Below, piece by piece: positions 37,573 through 46,260 of a DNA stretch of 53,676 nucleotides. Source of the DNA: an uncultured Spirochaetaceae bacterium (GTDB lineage Bacteria > Spirochaetota > Spirochaetia > Treponematales > Treponemataceae). The notes beneath the pieces are model-generated. The model was not told where the DNA came from, ran no database searches, and saw only the letters and a list, made by a program, of their open reading frames with translations. The stretch lies in the NCBI GenBank assembly GCA_902797305.1, contig CADBSK010000052.1, forward strand, positions 1-53,676, in the 5' to 3' direction. The translations under genes were made by a program, and so were the position numbers. Position 1 is the first letter of the stretch, and the number at the start of each line of letters is the position of its first letter.

Positions 37573-38433
37573 ATGAAACTATCTAAAAATAAAATTTTAA
37601 TTTCAGTATTATTTTCTCTTGCTTTTTCATTTTATTGTTTTGCTGATTCTACTTATGTTGTAAAAAAAGGTGAAACTCTTTATTCAATTAGTAAAAAATA
37701 TCAGTTAACTGTTGCAGAATTACGAGCTGCAAATAATTTAAGTGAAAATGATGTTTTAAAAGAAGGTGCTAAGTTAAAAATTCCATCTGCAGATATCAGA
37801 AATGCAGCTGCTCTTTCTACAAGTATCGATCCAAATCCACAATCAGTACAAAATAATTCAACAGTTTATTATACAATTGTTGCTGGAGATACTTTATATA
37901 GAATTTCTAAAAACTATGGTATCAATCTTGCGGAATTATTAGCACTTAATGATTTAGATAATAATTCAAAAATTCATCCTGGACAGAAAATTAAAGTTCC
38001 AGGAAACGCAAAAAAGGTGGACACTCCATCTAGTACAAATACTAAAACTGTGGTTACTCAGCCAACCAATGGTCAAAAAGCAGATAATTCAGTTTTATGG
38101 CCATTAAAATCTCCATATGTAAAGAACATTACAGGTAAGGTTGGTGGAGTACAATTAACAGGAATTGCCAATGAACCGGTTAAATGCGTTCGCGAAGGTA
38201 CTGTAATGTATACCGGAGTTTACAGAGGCTTTGGAGAAGTAATATTTGTTCAAAGCAAAACAGGACTTATTTATTCATATTCAGGATTGAAATCTGTTTC
38301 TGCAAAAAAAGGTGATTATGTAACTTGTGGTACAGAACTTGGAAAAGTTGGTAAAGAAGGGGAAACAACCATTAAGTTTATGGTGTTCCAGAATGGTAAG
38401 CCAATTGATGCTGCTAGAGCACCAAGGGGATAG
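37573..38433 (+). CDS. Secreted LysM protein with inactive LytM/M23 domain
   Basis: The 286-residue product starts at ATG 37573 (AAGG upstream) with a signal peptide (KNKILISVLFSLAFSFYCFA). Two LysM repeats follow: YVVKKGETLYSISKKYQLTV with NLSENDVLKEGAKLKIP, and YTIVAGDTLYRISKNYGINL with KIHPGQKIKVP. The C-terminal domain has the LytM fold (EGTVMYTGVYRGFGEVIFVQ ... KKGDYVTCGTELGKVGKEG) but lacks the metal ligands: YSGL replaces YAHL, IKFMVF replaces HLHFEV, and the first H..D motif is missing. It resembles NlpD/EnvC-type activators rather than an endopeptidase, and probably binds peptidoglycan in the periplasm. Confidence 0.88.
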   Translation: MKLSKNKILISVLFSLAFSFYCFADSTYVVKKGETLYSISKKYQLTVAELRAANNLSENDVLKEGAKLKIPSADIRNAAALSTSIDPNPQSVQNNSTVYYTIVAGDTLYRISKNYGINLAELLALNDLDNNSKIHPGQKIKVPGNAKKVDTPSSTNTKTVVTQPTNGQKADNSVLWPLKSPYVKNITGKVGGVQLTGIANEPVKCVREGTVMYTGVYRGFGEVIFVQSKTGLIYSYSGLKSVSAKKGDYVTCGTELGKVGKEGETTIKFMVFQNGKPIDAARAPRG

Positions 38434-38444
38434 AATCCAATTTA

Positions 38445-38987
38445 CTAAATTTTCTGTCGAGATGCGGTAGCTTTTATTAGTCTTAAAAAAATATTACCGC
38501 ATACCCAGGCATCATCACCAGCGCGATGAGCTTCGCTTATTGTCACTCCGAGTTTTTGGGCTAAAACTGTTTGTTTGAATTTTTCATCAAAGGGAAAAGC
38601 CCATCGGGCAAATTGTAAAGTATCTATTGCAGGATTATTCAATTCTTTTTTATTGATTCGTTCTAATTCTACTTTTAAAAAGCGTAAATCAAACTGAACA
38701 TTATGACCAATTATAATTGATTTTTCACAGAATTTTAAAAAATCAGGCAAACACTCTTTGACTGTAGGGCTCTTACATACCATTTCATCATTAATGCCTG
38801 TGATTTCTGTAATTTGAGAGGGGATGGGAGTTAAAGGATTAACTAAAGTTTGAAAGGTATCCAAAACTCCGGAATAATTGAACTTTACTGCACCAAGTTC
38901 GATAATTCGGTCGGTAAGACAATTAAAACCGGTAGTTTCGGTATCTAAAGCTACAAATGTTTCGCCTGACTTTAGCAGACGAAACAT
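38445..38987 (-). CDS. DnaQ-like 3'-5' exonuclease
   Basis: This is a DEDDh-type exonuclease. ExoI is LDTETTGFN, ExoII is HNVQFDLRFLKVELER, and ExoIII is HRAGDDAW, with the histidine and aspartate five residues apart. It has no polymerase or helicase domain, so it may be a free proofreading epsilon subunit or an RNA/DNA repair exonuclease; this cannot be told from sequence alone. From ATG 38987 it is 180 residues and starts MFRLLKSGETFVALDTET. The open frame continues upstream into the phosphoglucomutase gene, but that extension is hydrophobic and out of family. It converges with the LysM gene 11 nt away, and no clear terminator lies between. Confidence 0.85.
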   Translation of the reverse strand: MFRLLKSGETFVALDTETTGFNCLTDRIIELGAVKFNYSGVLDTFQTLVNPLTPIPSQITEITGINDEMVCKSPTVKECLPDFLKFCEKSIIIGHNVQFDLRFLKVELERINKKELNNPAIDTLQFARWAFPFDEKFKQTVLAQKLGVTISEAHRAGDDAWVCGNIFLRLIKATASRQKI

Positions 38988-39009
38988 TTTTCTGTAGTCT
39001 TTAAGAAAA

Positions 39010-40794
39010 TTATTTACTAGCTGCATCGAGAATAGAATTAATATCAGAAGTAATTGCATCACATAATGCACTTGCTTCTTTCTTTGTTGCTTCTAAACCG
39101 GCATCGCTCTTGTCAGATACTTCTGTTTTTGTATTGATATAGAACTTGATTTTTGGTTCTGTTCCAGATGGGCGAGCACTTACTACAGTACCGCCTTCTA
39201 AGAAGAACTGAAGAACATTGCTCTTTGGAAGATTAACAGTTTCTTTATTTGCTGGACTTGATGGATCGTAAACAACTGAATTCTGAATATCACGGATCTT
39301 GATAACTTTCTTTCCGCCAAGAGAAGTTAAGCCGTCCTGTCTAAGTTTTGCCATGATGCCTTTCATTGTTGATACGCCTTCCATTCCAGGGAAGTTTTTA
39401 GAAATTGAACGGTCTTCAAAATATCCGTATTCTTTGTACATGTCATCAAGATGTTCAAGAAGGCTCTTTCCCTTTGATCTCCAGTACATAGTCATTTCTG
39501 CACACATAGCAGCAGCAGAAACACCGTCTTTATCCATAACTTCGGTTTCAATCTTGTATCCGTATGATTCTTCAAGTCCGAATACATACTGGCCCTGATT
39601 TTTTGCTTCACGTTCTGCTTCTACGGCTGCAATCCACTTAAATCCTGTAAGACATTCAATCATTTCAACGCCGTATTTTTTACAGATTTCGTCGCCAAAT
39701 GCAGATGTTACAATAGAGCGTACACAGTAAGATCCTTTTGGAAGCTTGTTCAATTCTTTTCTAGAAAGGAATACATATTCCATTAATAATGCACCCATCT
39801 GGTTACCAGAAAGGAGAACAAAGTTTCCATTTTTATCAGGGAAGGCAGTTCCAAAACGGTCTGAGTCTGGGTCTGTTGCCATTACACAGTCTGCTTTAGT
39901 GCTTGTACCGAGTTCAACTGCCATTTTCATAGCAGGTTTTTCTTCTGGATTAGGTTTTTCTACAGTAGGAAAGTTTCCATCTGGATTTCTCTGTTCTGGA
40001 ACAGTTTTTACTGCAAGTCCTAAATCACCAAGAACTTTTTCTACGTGCATTGCACCTGTACCGTGAAGAGGTGTATATACAACGTTTACATTTTTTGCAT
40101 ATTCTTTAATCAATTCAGGTCTAAAGAGCTGTGCTTTACACATTTCCCAGTATTTAGTATCGATTTCTTCATCAATTAAAACGAGTTTTCCGCTCTTAAT
40201 GGCATCTTCTTTTGTAATTGTTTTAACAGAAGTAACTTTGTTTACTTCTTCGATAATGCCCACATCATGAGGTTCAATTACCTGTGCACCGTCATTCCAG
40301 TATGCTTTGTAACCATTATAGATTTTTGGGTTATGGCTTGCTGTAACAACAACACCAGTATCAGCTTTGTAATAACGAATTGCAAATGAAAGCTCAGGGG
40401 TAGGGCGAAGTCCTGTAAAGAGATATGCCTTAATTCCATTAGCTGCAAAGATAAGTGCAGTTGCTTCTGCAAATACGTCAGAATTATTTCTACTGTCGTA
40501 TGCAACTACAGCACTTAAAGTGCCTGCTTTAGCCTTTTCAGGATTTGCCTTAATTACGTAATTAGCCAATCCCTGTGTTGCAAGATTTATTTCGAGGGTA
40601 TTCATACGGTTAGTTCCACCGCCCATAATACCTCTCAATCCTCCTGTACCAAATTCAAGAGTCTGATAAAATCGGTCTTCCAATTCTTTCATATCTTGCT
40701 TAGCAACTAAATCTTCTACTTCTTTTCGGAATCTTTCATCTTTTTCCTGTGAGATATATTCTTGTGCTTTTTTAAGGATTTCGCTTTTATCCAT
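39010..40794 (-). CDS. Phosphoglucomutase / phosphomannomutase (PgcA-type)
   Basis: This alpha-D-phosphohexomutase interconverts hexose 1- and 6-phosphates. The 594-residue product has the phosphoserine loop VVTASHNPKIYNGYKAYW, the metal-binding ATDPDSDRFG, the sugar-binding GLEESYGYKIE and the phosphate-binding RPSGTEPKIKFYI. RFGTGGLRGIMGGGTNRMN near the N-terminus is the class signature. The length and order fit the longer PgcA-type (Bacillus) mutases that act on glucose phosphate. A GGAG ribosome binding site precedes the ATG. The substrate (glucose or mannose) is not certain. Confidence 0.93.
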   Translation of the reverse strand: MDKSEILKKAQEYISQEKDERFRKEVEDLVAKQDMKELEDRFYQTLEFGTGGLRGIMGGGTNRMNTLEINLATQGLANYVIKANPEKAKAGTLSAVVAYDSRNNSDVFAEATALIFAANGIKAYLFTGLRPTPELSFAIRYYKADTGVVVTASHNPKIYNGYKAYWNDGAQVIEPHDVGIIEEVNKVTSVKTITKEDAIKSGKLVLIDEEIDTKYWEMCKAQLFRPELIKEYAKNVNVVYTPLHGTGAMHVEKVLGDLGLAVKTVPEQRNPDGNFPTVEKPNPEEKPAMKMAVELGTSTKADCVMATDPDSDRFGTAFPDKNGNFVLLSGNQMGALLMEYVFLSRKELNKLPKGSYCVRSIVTSAFGDEICKKYGVEMIECLTGFKWIAAVEAEREAKNQGQYVFGLEESYGYKIETEVMDKDGVSAAAMCAEMTMYWRSKGKSLLEHLDDMYKEYGYFEDRSISKNFPGMEGVSTMKGIMAKLRQDGLTSLGGKKVIKIRDIQNSVVYDPSSPANKETVNLPKSNVLQFFLEGGTVVSARPSGTEPKIKFYINTKTEVSDKSDAGLEATKKEASALCDAITSDINSILDAASK

Positions 40795-40875
40795 TTATAA
40801 CTCCATAATATAATCGGTTAACATAACCTAACTAAATTTATTATACAAAATTTAATCAGGTTGATAAATATGTTT
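40795..40875 (-). promoter_or_regulatory. Intergenic region upstream of the phosphoglucomutase gene
   Basis: This 81-bp gap holds, on the minus strand, a TATAAT box about 40 nt before the ATG with only a weak TTTATC -35, a second TATATT closer in, and the ribosome binding site GGAG. A perfect GGTTA-ACA-TAACC inverted repeat sits between them and might be an operator. No terminator for the transporter gene is evident. Confidence 0.3.
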
Positions 40876-42291
40876 TTACTGCTTGTTTTCTTTTTTTGTT
40901 GGTCTTACAAGAATAATACTCATAAGAAGTGCAACACAGTAAAGGGCAAGAGTAAAGTATAGTACATTCTGATAACCAGAAGGATTTGCGTTTACACCAT
41001 GAATTTGAACAGACTTTACAAAACCTTCTGTTAAAGCTGGATTAAATACAAATTTTCCAGTTACGGCGTCAGTGTGGTTTACTATATATGAAGCCATCTG
41101 ATTTCCTGAAAGACCTGCAAAGGCCCATGCGCTTAATGTTATACCATGAATTGCACTGATGGATCCCATTCCATAGTGGTCAGAAAGAAGGGTAGGAACA
41201 TTTGAGAAGCCACCACCGTATCCTGCATTTACAATAAAAATCAGAGCAAGAACGAAAATGATTAAAAGAGTTTTACCGTCACCATTCTTGATGCCGTTTG
41301 TGGCAAGAACAATTACTGTAAACATGATTGAAAGTACAAAAATAAGTTTATAGATTGTATTTCTATCTTTTAATTTATCTGCCCATGCAGAGAATCCAAG
41401 ACGTCCACCTGCATTGAAAATTGCTGAAATTGTTGAGATAAGTCCTGCAAATCCAGCTAATCCGATGCATTTTACTATCATCTTTTCCTGGCTGATAAGA
41501 GCGAGTCCACAGGTAATATTGATGTAGAACATAAGCCAGATACCAATGTAACTGTAGATTGGTTCTCTCTTAAGTGTTGCAAGAATACCTTCTTCTTTTG
41601 ATTTTTTCTGAGGTTCAACCCAATCAGCAGGTTTTGCCAAAAGGATGTGACCAATAAACATCATGACAAAATAAACGGCAGCAAGAATATAGAACATCTT
41701 CCAAACGCCTGTTCCGTCGTGACTGATTAATTCTCCGGCTTCATTGAATACTTTGTTTCCACTTAAGCCAGTGAGCATTTTCTGCATAAAAGGACTGGCG
41801 ATTGCCTTTGCAGCACCAAAACCTGCTACTGCAAGCCCAGTTGCAAGACCTTTCTTATCCTTAAACCAGAGCATAAGCGTTTTTACAGGGCTAAGATAAC
41901 CTGTACCAAGACCAATACCCATTATAAATCCGTAGCAGATGTAAATTCCGATAAGAGCCAGAATGCTTGGAGTTCCCTGTCCGCCTTGATAACTGTTTCC
42001 ACCGAACCAAATAAAAAATCCAGTTCCTGCCATTCCAATAGAAAAACAAATTGTAGCAATCAAAGAAGATTTGTGAATATTCTTTTCAACTACGTTTCCA
42101 AGAAATGCTGCACTCATTCCAAGAAAGAAAATTGCAAAGCTAAAAGCCCATTCTGCAGCGCCCTTAGAGAATCCGATGTAGTCAGCAATTTCCTGACTAA
42201 ACATAGACCAACAGTATACTGTTCCGATACTGAAGTGAAGAAGCAAAGCTGGAATTGCTCCTCTAATCCATTTGTTCTGAATGTTAATCAT
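40876..42291 (-). CDS. MFS transporter of the oxalate/formate antiporter (OFA) family
   Basis: OFA transporters exchange or take up small carboxylates such as oxalate, formate, lactate or pyruvate. From ATG 42291 the product is 471 residues with about twelve membrane spans. The N-terminus has the family mark WIRGAIPALLLHFSIGTVYCWS, and the loop after the fourth span contains GYLSPVKTLMLWFKDKKGLATG, typical of OFA. A large central loop separates the two halves. A start at 42303 would add MGKI; neither start has a strong ribosome binding site. The gene lies between two phosphohexomutase genes. A strong promoter lies upstream. The substrate is not predictable here. Confidence 0.9.
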   Translation of the reverse strand: MINIQNKWIRGAIPALLLHFSIGTVYCWSMFSQEIADYIGFSKGAAEWAFSFAIFFLGMSAAFLGNVVEKNIHKSSLIATICFSIGMAGTGFFIWFGGNSYQGGQGTPSILALIGIYICYGFIMGIGLGTGYLSPVKTLMLWFKDKKGLATGLAVAGFGAAKAIASPFMQKMLTGLSGNKVFNEAGELISHDGTGVWKMFYILAAVYFVMMFIGHILLAKPADWVEPQKKSKEEGILATLKREPIYSYIGIWLMFYINITCGLALISQEKMIVKCIGLAGFAGLISTISAIFNAGGRLGFSAWADKLKDRNTIYKLIFVLSIMFTVIVLATNGIKNGDGKTLLIIFVLALIFIVNAGYGGGFSNVPTLLSDHYGMGSISAIHGITLSAWAFAGLSGNQMASYIVNHTDAVTGKFVFNPALTEGFVKSVQIHGVNANPSGYQNVLYFTLALYCVALLMSIILVRPTKKENKQ

Positions 42292-42326
42292 AATTTTACC
42301 CATTATAATTATAAAAAGATTTATAT

Positions 42327-42355
42327 ATTTTAAAGATATAAAGCCTCTGTTTCAA
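42327..42355 (-). promoter_or_regulatory. Sigma-70-type promoter of the OFA transporter
   Basis: On the minus strand TTGAAA (complement of 42350-42355) and TAAAAT (complement of 42327-42332) are spaced by 17 nt. The start would fall near 42320, giving a short AT-rich leader. The -35 box lies just past the stop of the upstream phosphohexomutase gene, so the transporter can be expressed independently. Confidence 0.55.
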
Positions 42356-42367
42356 GGTGCTTTTAAT

Positions 42368-44128
42368 CTATTTGTCGCTTTCTTTTAGCATTGTTGTAAG
42401 CCAGTCTAAAAGATAGTGTTCTTTTTGTGGATTGTCTCCACAAACATCACACATGATTCTAAATACAGGTTCTGTACCGCTTCCCCGCATCCAGATAAAG
42501 GAGTCGGGATTGCGAGTCTTATCAAAAAATAGAATCTTTAATCCACCTTTTCCGCTTATACCATAATCTGTTATATCAGGAATTTGTTGTGTTCCATTAG
42601 TTGTGATTGCGGTGTAAGAATAAATTCCATATTTATTTAAGGTCTTTTGTTTTTTTGTCCATTCTGTCTCAAAAATCTTTTGAAATTTTCTCTTTAATTC
42701 AGAATGATCTTTTGTGTTAATTTTCAGAATCGCTCTTGGTTCCGAAACTCCCGTTGTTGTATAGACAGGAATTGTTTTTAGTACATCGGTTAAAGTGTAT
42801 TCCGAATTGTAAGTGTTATTTGATTTAGTGCACCACAATTGATACAAGTCTTTAATGCATAAAAACTTGATTATTGCAAAAATTGTGTTAAGAGGATCTC
42901 GAACCGCCGACGGATATGTGATTGTTCCTCCGTTTGATCCTTCTCCAAAGATTCTAACATTGTATCCTTCGTCTCGTTTTTTACGGGCAAGATTTACGAC
43001 ATTTGCTTCGCCAACTTCTGCTCTAAAAATACTTGAATTAAGTTTTTGTGCTATTTCATTAATTCTCATTGAAGTTGGACAGTTTACGCAAACTGCACTT
43101 TTGAAATCAGGGTTATTTTGGTTAATCCATTGTGAATATGTTAATTCTGCCAGCACAGAAAGACTAAATACTTCCTGTGCTTTCAGGATTATTGCTTTTT
43201 TTTGTTCTTCATCCCAGTAAACAATGTTTCCTCTGTCACCGTCGCAATCTGGCATATATCCTAAAATGGCGTCTGTTTTACCTTCTTTTTGTAATTGCTC
43301 CATATAAGAGGCAACGTGTACAAGGTTTTCACTTTCCGGAATAATTTCATGAACGATTTGTCCTGCTTTGTCATTTATTGCGTAAAAATTGATTCCATTT
43401 TCGTTAAAAAATGCTTTATCAACAGAATCAGCTCTTGCAGAACCGTTCATATCGCAAACAACTCCGATTTTGCGGTTTTTTATTCCTTCTTTGAGAATAT
43501 TAAATATATTATCCTGTTCTTTTTTATCCTCAGATGCAGTTATGGTCCATTTTAAGAAGTTATGATAGCTTTTTAAGGCTTGTTCTTTTACATTTTTACT
43601 TTCTTTATAGATTTTTGCGATGCTTTCTTCTTTTACGTCGTGAATTAAATCAAACGCTTTTTTTTCTGCTTCGTCCTGAGAGCATAAGCTGTTAAATTTT
43701 TCTACTAAAAAGGCATTTTCTGTTCCATTAAGTACTCCACCATCATTTAGTCCAAATTTAATTCCGTTGTGACCTATTGGATTGTGGCTTGCACTAATGT
43801 ACATAAATCCGTCTGTTTCTCTTGAAAATGCCATAATTTCAGGAGCAGCGGTTACACCAATAAATTTAAGTTCAACATCTTTAGTTAAAAATGCCTTAAT
43901 GCATGCTTCTGCAATGGCAGGTCCGGTTGGTCGAGCATCCATTCCTAATAAAATTACCGGGTGGGATTTTTTAGATTTTTGTAAAACGTAATCAGCGAAT
44001 ACAATAGTTGCATATATAGATATTGCAATATTCTGTTCTCCGATTAATGTTGTTCTATCCTGTTCTTCTCCAGAAATAGCAAAAACTTTGCGCCAACCGC
44101 TGGCAGATAAAATCATGTTGGTATTCAT
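42368..44128 (-). CDS. Phosphohexomutase, divergent (phosphoglucomutase/phosphomannomutase)
   Basis: This is the second phosphohexomutase in the window and is clearly diverged from the one at 39010. The 586-residue product has the phosphoserine loop YISASHNPIGHNGIKFGLN, the metal-binding GYMPDCDGDRGNIVYW (DCDGDR in place of DGDGDR), GEGSNGGTITYP and the phosphate-binding RGSGTEPVFRIM. The N-terminus reads ASGWRKVFA instead of the usual FGTDGIRG, and there are insertions in the central domain. This type may act on a different sugar phosphate or in one direction; which sugar is unknown. It ends 76 nt before the OFA gene and follows the degenerate LytM gene by 16 nt. Confidence 0.87.
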   Translation of the reverse strand: MNTNMILSASGWRKVFAISGEEQDRTTLIGEQNIAISIYATIVFADYVLQKSKKSHPVILLGMDARPTGPAIAEACIKAFLTKDVELKFIGVTAAPEIMAFSRETDGFMYISASHNPIGHNGIKFGLNDGGVLNGTENAFLVEKFNSLCSQDEAEKKAFDLIHDVKEESIAKIYKESKNVKEQALKSYHNFLKWTITASEDKKEQDNIFNILKEGIKNRKIGVVCDMNGSARADSVDKAFFNENGINFYAINDKAGQIVHEIIPESENLVHVASYMEQLQKEGKTDAILGYMPDCDGDRGNIVYWDEEQKKAIILKAQEVFSLSVLAELTYSQWINQNNPDFKSAVCVNCPTSMRINEIAQKLNSSIFRAEVGEANVVNLARKKRDEGYNVRIFGEGSNGGTITYPSAVRDPLNTIFAIIKFLCIKDLYQLWCTKSNNTYNSEYTLTDVLKTIPVYTTTGVSEPRAILKINTKDHSELKRKFQKIFETEWTKKQKTLNKYGIYSYTAITTNGTQQIPDITDYGISGKGGLKILFFDKTRNPDSFIWMRGSGTEPVFRIMCDVCGDNPQKEHYLLDWLTTMLKESDK

Positions 44129-44144
44129 ATGTTTGTTCCTGTTT

Positions 44145-45014
44145 TTAGTATACTGAAAGAATGTATATAGCTGGTGCTTCTTTACCGAGAATATCAGTTA
44201 ATGTTAATTGAAGTGAACTTTTTCCAGGTGTCAAGGTCAATTCTCCAAGAAGCATTAAATCTTCATCAGGATAGAGAAGTTGTTTTGTATAGTTTTTATT
44301 TCCAGTTACGCAGATTAAATTATCTTCTTGTCTCAAAAGTTCATAAGAAATTTTGTCTACAAGTGTTCCGTTTATAAAAATTGATGTGCTGTAAGGAACT
44401 GCGATTTGCTGTCTTTTTTTGTAAACTTTGTAACTACCGGCAGGAATTACATTTTGTGGGCCGAGTTTAAATCTGTTTCCCTTTTTATTGTACAGATATA
44501 CTTCCTGATAATATAAAGGAAGCTCTTTTCCAACTCGAGGCATTAAAAGCCTTGGATTGATAGCGGTATTATTTTTTATATCGATAACCTGAAACTCAAG
44601 AGAACTGTGTCCCTGCTGCCAGGCTGTGTTTCCGCTTAAACCGATAATTGTTCCTTTTTCGATTTCTGCAAATTCTGAAAAATCCTTTTCTACAGAGCTT
44701 TGATCGATATTTCCGTATACAGTAAGAAGTCCATCGTTATGATTGATTATAAATGCATTACCAAGAGTTGAAGGAAAAAAATCATTTTCATCCTGATAAT
44801 CACCAATAATTATGGATACAAATCCGTCCTCAGCAGCTTTGACTTCTGATGGATCTGAGAAAATCAAGGAGTTACTTATGGTTTCGCCTCTATTTTGACC
44901 AAAATAAGAATAGAACTGGTCGGACTGAACTACAGTGGATTGCGGCCAGTCGAAACTAGATGCAGATGATGCAAATAAAAATGCCATAGACAGGAAAAAA
45001 AGATTTTTTTTCAT
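44145..45014 (-). CDS. Secreted LytM/M23-type protein, probably non-catalytic
   Basis: From ATG 45014 (GGA 8 nt upstream) the product is 289 residues with a signal peptide (MKKNLFFLSMAFLFASSASS). The central domain has a LytM/M23 layout: KAAEDGFVSIIIGDYQ, then GNAFIINHNDGLLTVYGNID, EKGTIIGLSGNTAW and HSSLEFQVID where active enzymes have HLHFEV. The YxHL motif is replaced by VYGN and no first H..D pair is seen, so it should not bind zinc normally. The C-terminal 90 residues are beta-rich and unrecognised. It begins 23 nt after the beta-propeller gene and may work with it at the envelope. Confidence 0.8.
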   Translation of the reverse strand: MKKNLFFLSMAFLFASSASSFDWPQSTVVQSDQFYSYFGQNRGETISNSLIFSDPSEVKAAEDGFVSIIIGDYQDENDFFPSTLGNAFIINHNDGLLTVYGNIDQSSVEKDFSEFAEIEKGTIIGLSGNTAWQQGHSSLEFQVIDIKNNTAINPRLLMPRVGKELPLYYQEVYLYNKKGNRFKLGPQNVIPAGSYKVYKKRQQIAVPYSTSIFINGTLVDKISYELLRQEDNLICVTGNKNYTKQLLYPDEDLMLLGELTLTPGKSSLQLTLTDILGKEAPAIYILSVY

Positions 45015-45037
45015 TTTGGTATCCATAATGTTAATTA

Positions 45038-46105
45038 TTAGTCCTTTTTTATTAAAACTTTGCTGATTGTGTAATCTTTACCGATGTAAAGCGCGTCGTC
45101 GTATGCATGTAAAAATGCGTTATTTGCCGTAAAACTAAAAGAACCTACAAGGGTTGCAAATTTTTCAATTGCGTAAACTGTATATTTTGTATTGCTTTTT
45201 GTTAAAAGGAATATTGAAGTCGCATTTTCCTGAATGCTAAGAGGTTGACCGTCAATTTTTATTTGTGCATGTTTTTTATTTCTTGTGTCAACAACACCAA
45301 GGGTATTTCCGGCTGCGTAATAAACATATGAATCGTCATTGCTAAACTTTACGAGTTTTTGATTTGGTGAATTAGTTTCTAAAAACTCATGGAAAATGAT
45401 TTTAGTCTGAGAGCCGTTTTTCTTTGCAAGAACAAAACGCTGTTTGTTTTGACCGCACACAGTGCCGATATATTCTCCTGATTTAGAAATACCAAGCCCG
45501 AGAATTACAGGGTAATCGCTTCCCCCTGGTATAAAGTTTTGTACAACACTTCCTGTTTTATCAAGAACTCTTATCGTTCCATCGGCAAAACCACAGGCAA
45601 TTGCAGTTTCTGACGAGTCAAATGCTGTTACTGGCACTGCTCCGCTGTATTCCCATTTACGTGAACCGTCTTTATCACACATAACAAAAGAAGAGCCGCC
45701 AGGTAAAAAAACAAAAATGCGATCCTGATCAATCATTGGGTAGCCGGTAACGCTAATTTTTCCAGCCTGCTTACCATCTGGAGTATAAAAAAATGTCGAT
45801 TTATTGTTTGCATTGTAACTGGTATAAAAGTTTTCTGAGATTGATGCCTTAAAAGGGAATGAAACAAAATTTGTTATTTTTCCATCTGGTGTAAAATATC
45901 CCAGGGTTTGTCCTAGTTTGTAATGATGAATAATTTCGCCCTCTTCAGCCTGCCTGATTGTAGGATTTGTTACGTCAATTTTCCAGTCAGGCACAAACTG
46001 ATACTCTGTACTTAATGGACGAACTGCAAAAATAATATAAATAACACTAAAAATTACAGCCAGAATAATATAAAATGAGCGACTTTTTTTTGTTTTCATA
46101 TTCAT
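45038..46105 (-). CDS. Membrane-anchored beta-propeller (WD40/PQQ-like) protein
   Basis: The 355-residue product has one N-terminal anchor (SFYIILAVIFSVIYIIFAV) and then a series of short strand-turn repeats with DKDGSRKWEYSGAVPVTAFD, CGFADGTIRVLDKTGSVVQN and SKSGEYIGTVCGQNKQRFVL, a pattern seen in WD40 and PQQ-type beta-propellers. No catalytic residues are recognisable. It is probably a periplasmic or membrane-attached scaffold or sensor. On the minus strand, TTGAAA and TATAAC lie close upstream (spacing 15 nt), which may be its promoter. Confidence 0.72.
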   Translation of the reverse strand: MNMKTKKSRSFYIILAVIFSVIYIIFAVRPLSTEYQFVPDWKIDVTNPTIRQAEEGEIIHHYKLGQTLGYFTPDGKITNFVSFPFKASISENFYTSYNANNKSTFFYTPDGKQAGKISVTGYPMIDQDRIFVFLPGGSSFVMCDKDGSRKWEYSGAVPVTAFDSSETAIACGFADGTIRVLDKTGSVVQNFIPGGSDYPVILGLGISKSGEYIGTVCGQNKQRFVLAKKNGSQTKIIFHEFLETNSPNQKLVKFSNDDSYVYYAAGNTLGVVDTRNKKHAQIKIDGQPLSIQENATSIFLLTKSNTKYTVYAIEKFATLVGSFSFTANNAFLHAYDDALYIGKDYTISKVLIKKD

Positions 46106-46158
46106 AAATGTTATACTAATAATGATTAATTTTCAATCAATTTGAGATTTTGAAAACT

Positions 46159-46196
46159 TTGTAATATTTTGTAATTAATTGTAAATCTTCTTACAA
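46159..46196. promoter_or_regulatory. Helically phased TTGTAAT repeats (possible operator)
   Basis: Three direct copies TTGTAAT (46159-46165), TTGTAAT (46169-46175) and TTGTAAA (46179-46185) repeat every 10 bp, one DNA turn, and an inverted half TTACAA follows at 46191-46196. The array sits between two divergent genes and ends 3 bp before a TTGACA box. This is the layout of a site for an oligomeric DNA-binding protein, possibly the HTH-EIIA product itself. Confidence 0.45.
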
Positions 46197-46199
46197 TCC

Positions 46200-46205
46200 T
46201 TGACA
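46200..46205 (+). promoter_or_regulatory. Consensus -35 box upstream of the HTH-EIIA gene
   Basis: A perfect TTGACA lies 55 nt upstream of the ATG at 46261. At 16-18 nt spacing only poor -10 candidates are found (for example AAACTT at 46224-46229), so it may need an activator, or a different start is used. GGAG at 46246-46249 is the ribosome binding site of the gene. Confidence 0.35.
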
Positions 46206-46260
46206 AAAAGAGTTAAAAAATGCAAACTTTTAAAACACTATTATTGGAGTTTTTTTTGCT

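Noticed and set aside
38988-39071. N-terminal extension of the DnaQ-like exonuclease
   Set aside because: It overlaps the phosphoglucomutase gene, is hydrophobic and not part of the exonuclease fold.
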